From Burkholderiaceae bacterium (GTDB lineage: Bacteria > Pseudomonadota > Gammaproteobacteria > Burkholderiales > Burkholderiaceae_D), in contig SCTK01000019.1 in assembly GCA_004298905.1 (NCBI GenBank), positions 62,001 through 126,000 of the forward strand: a stretch of DNA of 64,000 nucleotides, written 5' to 3'. The notes below the pieces were generated by a model, which made no database searches, was not told the origin of the DNA, and saw only the letters and a list, made by a program, of their open reading frames with translations. Positions 59,144 to 64,000 of this stretch are shown here, piece after piece. The first letter of the stretch is position 1. The number at the start of each line of letters is the position of its first letter. The translations under genes and the position numbers were made by a program.

Positions 59144-60847
59144 ATGCCGCTCACCATCGCCGCCAGTCATACTTCGCTCACCGGACCGCGTCCGCGCAAT
59201 GAAGATTTTGTCGGCATGGTGACGCCGAATGAACCGGAGCTGTCGACCAAGGGTTTGCTCGCGGCGATTGCCGATGGCGTGTCCGGCAACGATGGCGGGC
59301 GCGAAGCCTCAGAATATTCAGTGCGCGGTTTGTTGACCGATTACTACGCCACCTCGGACACCTGGCCCGTCACGCAATCGCTCGACCGCGTGCTCAAGGC
59401 AATCAACCGCTGGGTCAATCAACAGGGCGCCATCCGGCGCGAACTGGCGGGCATGGCGACCACGCTGACTGCGCTCGTGCTGCGCGGCAATTTCTATTAC
59501 TTCGCGCATGTCGGCGATACGCGTCTGTATCTGCTGCGCGATGGCGCGTTGACGCGGCTGACCACCGACCATGTCTGGGATCGGCCGGAAATGCAGCATG
59601 TGCTCACGCGCGCCATCGGTCTCGATTCGCAACTGGCCGTCGATCACGGCATGGGAGAGACGCGCGTCAATGACGTCTTCCTGCTGGTCAGCGACGGCGT
59701 CTGGTCCAGCCTGACTGAGTACGACATCACCCAACATCTGCTCGCCTTCGCGCAAGGGCAGGTTGACGCTGCCCGCACCAGTGAAGACATCGTCAACGCC
59801 GCGCTGGCCGCTGGTTCGGGTGACAACAGCAGCGCCCTCGTGTTGAAGATCGATGCACTGCCGGAAGAAAATCTGCGCGATGCTGTTTCCGGTTCAGAAC
59901 AATTGCCGGTGCCGCCGAAGCTGAAAGTGGGCCAGAGTATTGATGGCTATGAGGTGGAAGAAATCATCCACGCCTCGCAAGCCACCCTGCTCTATCGCGT
60001 CGTCGATCCGAAAACGCAACGCAAGCTGGTGCTCAAGACCCTGCACCCCGACCGCGCCAACGATGCGCAGGAGCGCAGCGCCTTTGCTCATGAAGAGTGG
60101 CTGGCCAAGCGCGTGGTCGCGCGTTTTTTTCCGCAGGTGATTCAACCCGAACAAAAAAATTATTTCTATTACCTCACCACCTGGCATCCGGGCAGCAACC
60201 TGCAGCAACGGCTCGACGCCGGTGAGCACTTCACGGCGCCCGATGTCATCAACCTTGGCAGCAAACTCGTGCGCGCCATCGGTGCTCTGCACCGGCGCAG
60301 CATCCTGCACCGCGACATCAAGCCCGCCAACGTGCACCTGGGTGACGACGGTGAATTGCGCATCCTCGATCTCGGCGTCGCCCAATCCGGCCTGGAAGCC
60401 GAGAACGCCACCGGCGCACCGCAGGCCGGCACCCCCTCATTTCTCGCGCCGGAGCAATTCGACAACGCGCCACCCTCGCGCCAAACCGATATCTATGCGG
60501 TTGGCGTCACACTGTATTTTCTGCTCACGCGCCGCTATCCCTATGGTGAAGTCGAGCCCTTCCAGCATCCCCGCTTCGGCACGCCCACACCCCCCAGCCG
60601 CACGCGCCACGATTTACCCCTGTGGCTGGAAAATGTATTGCTCAAGGCCGTCGCCAAAGATCCCACCGACCGTTTTGAAACTGCAGAAGAATTTTTGCTC
60701 GCCCTCGAGCGCGGCGCCACCAGCCCGCTACCCCAGCACAGCCGCGCGCCGTTGATCAAGCGCGACCCACTCGCCCTCTGGCGCGCCATCGCACTCACAT
60801 CCATCGTGATCAATCTTCTACTGCTTTACGTATTGGTAGTGCGATAG
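59144..60847 (+). CDS. PP2C phosphatase-Ser/Thr kinase fusion protein
   Basis: A 567-residue bifunctional signalling protein. Residues 1-240 form a PP2C-like phosphatase with the metal-binding aspartates in RPRNEDFVG, AIADGVSGNDGG, HVGDTRLYLLRDG and SGDNSSALVL. Residues about 265-520 form a Hanks-type kinase with the ATP lysine in KLVLKTLHPD, catalytic loop ILHRDIKPANVHLGDDG and the Mg loop as DLG in RILDLGVAQSG instead of DFG. A C-terminal helix (about 545-565) anchors it in the inner membrane. It lies directly behind narK. A similar kinase gene beside nirBD-nasA is known to me from Pseudomonas aeruginosa, which supports a role in nitrate assimilation, but no substrate is known. Confidence 0.92.
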   Translation: MPLTIAASHTSLTGPRPRNEDFVGMVTPNEPELSTKGLLAAIADGVSGNDGGREASEYSVRGLLTDYYATSDTWPVTQSLDRVLKAINRWVNQQGAIRRELAGMATTLTALVLRGNFYYFAHVGDTRLYLLRDGALTRLTTDHVWDRPEMQHVLTRAIGLDSQLAVDHGMGETRVNDVFLLVSDGVWSSLTEYDITQHLLAFAQGQVDAARTSEDIVNAALAAGSGDNSSALVLKIDALPEENLRDAVSGSEQLPVPPKLKVGQSIDGYEVEEIIHASQATLLYRVVDPKTQRKLVLKTLHPDRANDAQERSAFAHEEWLAKRVVARFFPQVIQPEQKNYFYYLTTWHPGSNLQQRLDAGEHFTAPDVINLGSKLVRAIGALHRRSILHRDIKPANVHLGDDGELRILDLGVAQSGLEAENATGAPQAGTPSFLAPEQFDNAPPSRQTDIYAVGVTLYFLLTRRYPYGEVEPFQHPRFGTPTPPSRTRHDLPLWLENVLLKAVAKDPTDRFETAEEFLLALERGATSPLPQHSRAPLIKRDPLALWRAIALTSIVINLLLLYVLVVR

Positions 60848-60879
60848 ATTGAAGCTCATCGGAAAAATCATGAGCACGC

Positions 60880-61458
60880 CTACTTGTCCTGATTTTTCGG
60901 ACGCCGCAGCAGCAGGGACGGATTTTCCTTCACCTTGTCGGTGAATTCGCCCACGTCGCCGAGCACCTTGCTGGTCTTGTTTTCGATGGTGGAAAATCTT
61001 TCCAGCACCTTGGGTAACTGATCGAGCAACGTTGCCAGCTCGCTTGGTTCGGAAGGAATCTCGGGAACCTGATCGGACGGTGTCGCCGCCGTCAGCATCT
61101 GCGCACTGGGGCTGCCGCCGTTCAGTTCGATAAAGATCACCCCCGTGATGCCTTTCAAGTGCAGGCTGGCGCGGGTATCAGTTTTTACCGGCGCGTCCTT
61201 GCGCAGGCGCACATCAACCAGCACCAGACGCGAATTTTCCGGGTCGATACTCATCGCCTTGACGGTACCCACATCGACACCATGAAACTTGACCGGGTCA
61301 CCGAGCGACAGTCCGCTGACCGATTCGGCAAAATGAATGCGATAGAGCACGTCGTCACGATGGCCGGAGTGGCCCAGCCAGATGGCAAAGAATGCTGCCG
61401 CCACCGACAGCACGACAATGAACAGCCCTTCGAGAAAATAGTGGTTGTCAGTTTCCAT
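60880..61458 (-). CDS. MCE/MlaD-like lipid-transport protein
   Basis: A 192-residue protein anchored by an N-terminal membrane helix (about 9-30, EGLFIVVLSVAAAFFAIWLG), with one periplasmic MCE domain (about 40-115): YRIHFAESVSGLSLGDPVKF, HGVDVGTVKAMSIDPENS and a pore-loop region ending VIFIELNGGS. A helical tail follows (ATLLDQLPKVLERFSTIENK). Such proteins form hexameric channels that shuttle phospholipid between membranes with MlaF- and MlaE-like partners. Its start overlaps the end of the ATPase gene. No MlaC or lipoprotein gene follows; the next gene is convergent. Confidence 0.9.
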   Translation of the reverse strand: METDNHYFLEGLFIVVLSVAAAFFAIWLGHSGHRDDVLYRIHFAESVSGLSLGDPVKFHGVDVGTVKAMSIDPENSRLVLVDVRLRKDAPVKTDTRASLHLKGITGVIFIELNGGSPSAQMLTAATPSDQVPEIPSEPSELATLLDQLPKVLERFSTIENKTSKVLGDVGEFTDKVKENPSLLLRRPKNQDK

Positions 61459-62239
61459 GATGCGTTCCTTTATGACTTTGCTGGCTCGCTTTCAGCGCGC
61501 CCTGCGCTCGCGGGTTGTGCAGAAATTCACGGATCCACGGCTGCCTGGATTTCATCAAGCCATCCAGCGTATCGATCACAATCTTCTGTTCGACCAGGAT
61601 GGCGACGCGGTGACAGACCGTGAACAGCGTCGTGAGGTCGTGCGTGACGACCACCACAGTGATGCCCAGGCTGCGGTTCAGTTGCAGGATCAGCGCATCG
61701 ATGCTGCTGGCGATCAGCGGGTCGAGATCGGAGGTCGGCTCGTCCAGGAACAGAATGCGCGGATCGAGCGCCAGCGTGCGCGCCAACGCAGCGCGCTTGA
61801 CCATGCCGCCGGACAGCTGGGCCGGAAACTTGGTGCTGCTGTCGGCCGGCAAGCCCGCCAGCTCCAGTTTCAGCGCGGCGAGCTTTTCCTGTTCCGGCGG
61901 CGGCAGGCCGCTGTATTGACGCAAGGGCAGCAAGACATTCTGCGCCACCGACAGCGAAGAAAACAGCGCGCCTTGCTGGAACAGCACGCCGATCAGCGCG
62001 GCTTTCTCCTCCGGCTCCAGCGTGCCCACTGGTTTGCCATACAACAACACTTCGCCGCGATCAGGGCGATGCAGCCCGGTCAGCGTTTTGAGCAGCACCG
62101 ATTTGCCCGAACCGGAACCGCCGGCGATGCCGATGATTTCGCCGGCTTGAATATCGAAATCAATATTGTCATGTACCGTCTGCTTGCCGAAGCGGTTGAC
62201 AATGCCGCGCGCGGAAATAATTGGCTCGGTTGTTTTCAT
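61448..62239 (-). CDS. MlaF-like ABC transporter ATPase
   Basis: A 263-residue cytoplasmic ATPase: Walker A GIAGGSGSGKSVLLKTLTGL (about 34-53), ABC signature PAQLSGGMVKRAALARTLAL (about 140) and Walker B ILFLDEPTSDLDPLIASSID with the switch histidine in VVVVTHDLTTLFTV. The GMVKRAALAR form of the signature is characteristic of the MlaF/Ttg2A subfamily. Its ATG overlaps the permease gene stop by four bases. Confidence 0.94.
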   Translation of the reverse strand: MKTTEPIISARGIVNRFGKQTVHDNIDFDIQAGEIIGIAGGSGSGKSVLLKTLTGLHRPDRGEVLLYGKPVGTLEPEEKAALIGVLFQQGALFSSLSVAQNVLLPLRQYSGLPPPEQEKLAALKLELAGLPADSSTKFPAQLSGGMVKRAALARTLALDPRILFLDEPTSDLDPLIASSIDALILQLNRSLGITVVVVTHDLTTLFTVCHRVAILVEQKIVIDTLDGLMKSRQPWIREFLHNPRAQGALKASQQSHKGTHHGN

Positions 62240-63369
62240 AGGTCAAGTTTTTCAAACAGAATGGAAAATAAAGCGTCGAGCACAATCACCAGGAAGATGG
62301 ACTTGACCACCGCGCGCGTGGTTTCCTGGCCGACGCTTTCGGCCGAGTCGCGTACACGCAAGCCATGCATACAACCGATCACGGCGATGACGATGGCGAA
62401 GATTGGCGCTTTGAACAGGCCGACAAACAGATCGCTGCCATCGATCGCGCGATGCATCCGATCAAGATATTGCAAGGGCGAGATATGCAGCAACGCCTGC
62501 GCAATCGCGGCACCGCCCAGCAGCCCCATCATGTCGGCGAAAAAAGTCAGCAGTGGCAAAGTGATGATCAGCCCCAGCAGTCGCGGCACCACCAGCAGTT
62601 CGACCGGTTCCATGCCCATCACATTCAGTGCATCGATTTCATCGCGCGCCTTCATTACGCCAATCTCGGCAGTGAAGGCCGAACCGGAACGCCCGGCCAC
62701 CATGATGGCGGTGATCAGCACGCCCATCTCGCGCAGCATCGACACGGCCACCAGGTTGACCATGAAATCCTCGCCGCCGTAGGGTCGCAATTGCGCCACG
62801 CTTTGATAACCGATGACGATGCTGATCATTACCGCCATCAATCCGATAATCGGCAGGGCGCTGATGCCGGTAGCCATCACCTGGTGTGATACCGCGGCCA
62901 GGCGCAGATAACGCGGGTGCAGCAACGCATGGCGTGTGACGCTGGAAACGCGGCCGAGAAAAGTGACGATATCGAGCGTGTCGCGCCACGCCTCATCGGC
63001 GCCCTTGCCGATCTGGATTGCCAGCTCGCGCCAGCGCGGCAGTTTTTTGGGCTGTGGCAATGCTCGCAATTCAAGCCCGCAGACCAGATCGAGCAGCGCG
63101 CTGTGCTCGGGGCGCACGCCGCTGAAGACGATGCCTTGCTCGCGCAATTCACAGAGAAATAACGCGCCGGTCGAGTCGAGCGTGTCGAGATTGCGCAGAT
63201 CGAGGGTGCTTACAGCGCATTTCCTCCGATCGTGTTGCAGCGCCTCTTTTACCTGCGCAAGCGTATGCCAATCCAGCCTGCCTTGCAGCAACAGGCGCTC
63301 ACCTTCTGTATTGATTGCAATTGTTGAAGTGAAATCCGGTGACTGGGTTTGAAACTGAGCTTGCCGCAT
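62236..63369 (-). CDS. STAS-MlaE-type ABC transporter permease
   Basis: A 377-residue inner-membrane protein. The first 110 or so residues form a STAS-like domain (LLLQGRLDWHTLAQVKEALQ, LDLRNLDTLDSTGALFLCEL), fused to an MlaE permease (about 125-377). The MlaE part shows IGLMAVMISIVIGYQSVAQL, MVAGRSGSAFTAEIGVMKAR and EIDALNVMGMEPVELLVVPR, the MlaE conserved core. In E. coli the STAS partner MlaB is a separate protein, so here it is built into the permease. This is the first gene of the three-gene operon. Confidence 0.93.
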   Translation of the reverse strand: MRQAQFQTQSPDFTSTIAINTEGERLLLQGRLDWHTLAQVKEALQHDRRKCAVSTLDLRNLDTLDSTGALFLCELREQGIVFSGVRPEHSALLDLVCGLELRALPQPKKLPRWRELAIQIGKGADEAWRDTLDIVTFLGRVSSVTRHALLHPRYLRLAAVSHQVMATGISALPIIGLMAVMISIVIGYQSVAQLRPYGGEDFMVNLVAVSMLREMGVLITAIMVAGRSGSAFTAEIGVMKARDEIDALNVMGMEPVELLVVPRLLGLIITLPLLTFFADMMGLLGGAAIAQALLHISPLQYLDRMHRAIDGSDLFVGLFKAPIFAIVIAVIGCMHGLRVRDSAESVGQETTRAVVKSIFLVIVLDALFSILFEKLDL

Positions 63370-63592
63370 GGTTCACCCCCGTACGATCTATTCCCTCTCC
63401 CGCATGCGACTCCACCCGCGCTTCAACGCATAGTGGATCGGAGTCCCCTGTAGGGCAGGCTGGAGAATAAAAGGGACTTGAATCTTCTCTCGATTGATGG
63501 GATGGACTGCCCCCGAATTTGCACGGCATCATAGTGCCAGCTGGCGACGATTTGAGAGCGAGTCAGCATAACCAATCCGAGAGGAGCCCGAG

Positions 63593-63733
63593 ATGAATGC
63601 TACAACTGTTGCGGTGGATTTGGCAAAGAATGTGTTTCAACTGGCGGTGGCTGACGACCACTGGAAAGTCGTCGAGCAACAGCGACTCACACGCAGTCAG
63701 TTCGAACGCTGGTTCGACAATCGCAATTGGTGA
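63593..63733 (+). pseudogene. IS110-family transposase, N-terminal fragment
   Basis: Only 46 residues remain: MNATTVAVDLAKNVFQLAVA, then DDHWKVVEQQRLTRSQFERW and a stop after FDNRNW. This is the typical start of an IS110 DEDD transposase with the first catalytic aspartate in VDLAKNVF; intact proteins have about 340 residues. GAGGAG precedes the ATG. After the stop the sequence does not continue as transposase in any frame I checked, so the element is cut off by a rearrangement near 63730. The 223-bp gap before it (63370-63592) probably includes the left end of the element and the promoter of the Mla-like operon. Confidence 0.88.
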
Positions 63734-63917
63734 CGCAGATTCTATGTCGGCACGGGTCACAACAAAACCCACTTCAGATGCAGGATATACGACTGCAAGT
63801 CTTTTCCTCAAGCCAGTATTTTTATCGATCAGTTTCTTGGCTTTGGTGGGAAGTCCATATAGGAAGGGTTCGGCACCATCGCGAGCACACGCCAGAGCGA
63901 ACGCTTGCAGGACTTGC

Positions 63918-63998
63918 TCACTTCTTGGCCTTCGGTGACTCGACCCAACCGTTGTCTTTGAACACGGCCCAGATGGCCATGGAGTGCCCGTGACCGAG
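63918..63998 (-). CDS. C-terminal end of an unidentified gene at the right edge
   Basis: The minus strand is open from the right edge to a TGA at 63920-63918. The visible 26 residues read LGHGHSMAIWAVFKDNGWVE and end in SPKAKK. Too little is present to name a family. Downstream of it on the same strand, in another frame, 63740-63917 also reads like coding sequence (AFALACARDGAEPFLYGLPT, then KAKKLIDKNTGLRKRLAVVY) before running into the IS110 fragment. The region may therefore hold a gene remnant broken by the insertion. Confidence 0.4.
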   Translation of the reverse strand, partial: LGHGHSMAIWAVFKDNGWVESPKAKK

Positions 63999-64000
63999 GT

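Noticed and set aside
1-64000. CRISPR arrays, prophage or conjugative modules
   Set aside because: No regularly spaced direct repeats, phage structural genes, integrase or transfer genes were seen; the many repeats are palindromic and dispersed.

Overview
The window looks like a chromosomal stretch of a Betaproteobacterium, probably Burkholderiales and perhaps close to Oxalobacteraceae. This is inferred from gene content and order, not from a search: an EpsA-type LuxR regulator next to rfbD, a nadK-recN pair, nirB-nirD-nasA divergent from narK with sigma54-type promoters, betaproteobacterial REP-like palindromes and an IS110 fragment. By eye the DNA is fairly GC-rich. No rRNA, CRISPR array, prophage or integrase gene was seen.

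Layout. 1-1.7 kb: the end of rfbD, an EpsA-like LuxR regulator and tRNA-Pro(UGG). 1.8-6.7 kb: an RluA-family pseudouridine synthase and pstSCAB behind a clear Pho box, with no phoU. 6.8-8.3 kb: an arsenic operon, arsR-arsC-aquaporin. 8.3-12.2 kb: recQ, a small membrane protein of unknown function, and a nucleotidyltransferase-fold gene whose start codon lies in a palindrome. 12.3-15.2 kb: divergent dihydroxyacetone kinase and tandem-domain methylglyoxal synthase genes, both acting around DHAP.

15.2-19 kb is an envelope and general-stress cluster: OmpA-like protein, CsbD, DUF3309, BON lipoprotein, DUF1328, glycine-zipper lipoprotein and a Crp/Fnr-type regulator. Three intergenic regions there share a 16-bp dyad that I could not assign to a known regulator. 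19-24.5 kb holds a PAS-GGDEF-EAL protein and a CheB-CheR-PAS fusion. 24.6-34 kb carries a VapBC-type toxin-antitoxin pair, an ABC-F ATPase, a glutamine amidotransferase, a YbdK-type ligase, a CPA2 antiporter, nadK and recN, separated by several palindromic repeats.

34-47 kb is accessory in character: an unknown secreted protein, a duplicated pair of small genes (ABM-like and DUF1653) in which one ABM copy has lost 135 bp in frame and a toxin-antitoxin module sits inside the second copy, a 7TMR-DISM diguanylate cyclase, two very large Kelch/beta-propeller proteins, an SRPBCC protein and a PHB-depolymerase-like esterase.

47-61 kb is a nitrate-assimilation locus: narK, nirB, nirD, nasA, a second molybdopterin oxidoreductase with a fused four-cluster Fe-S/DmsC-type membrane subunit, and a PP2C phosphatase-Ser/Thr kinase fusion. 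Sigma54 -24/-12 elements precede nirB and narK, and a weaker one precedes the second molybdoenzyme. 61-63.4 kb is an Mla-like lipid ABC transporter. The right edge holds a truncated IS110 transposase and the tail of an unidentified minus-strand gene.
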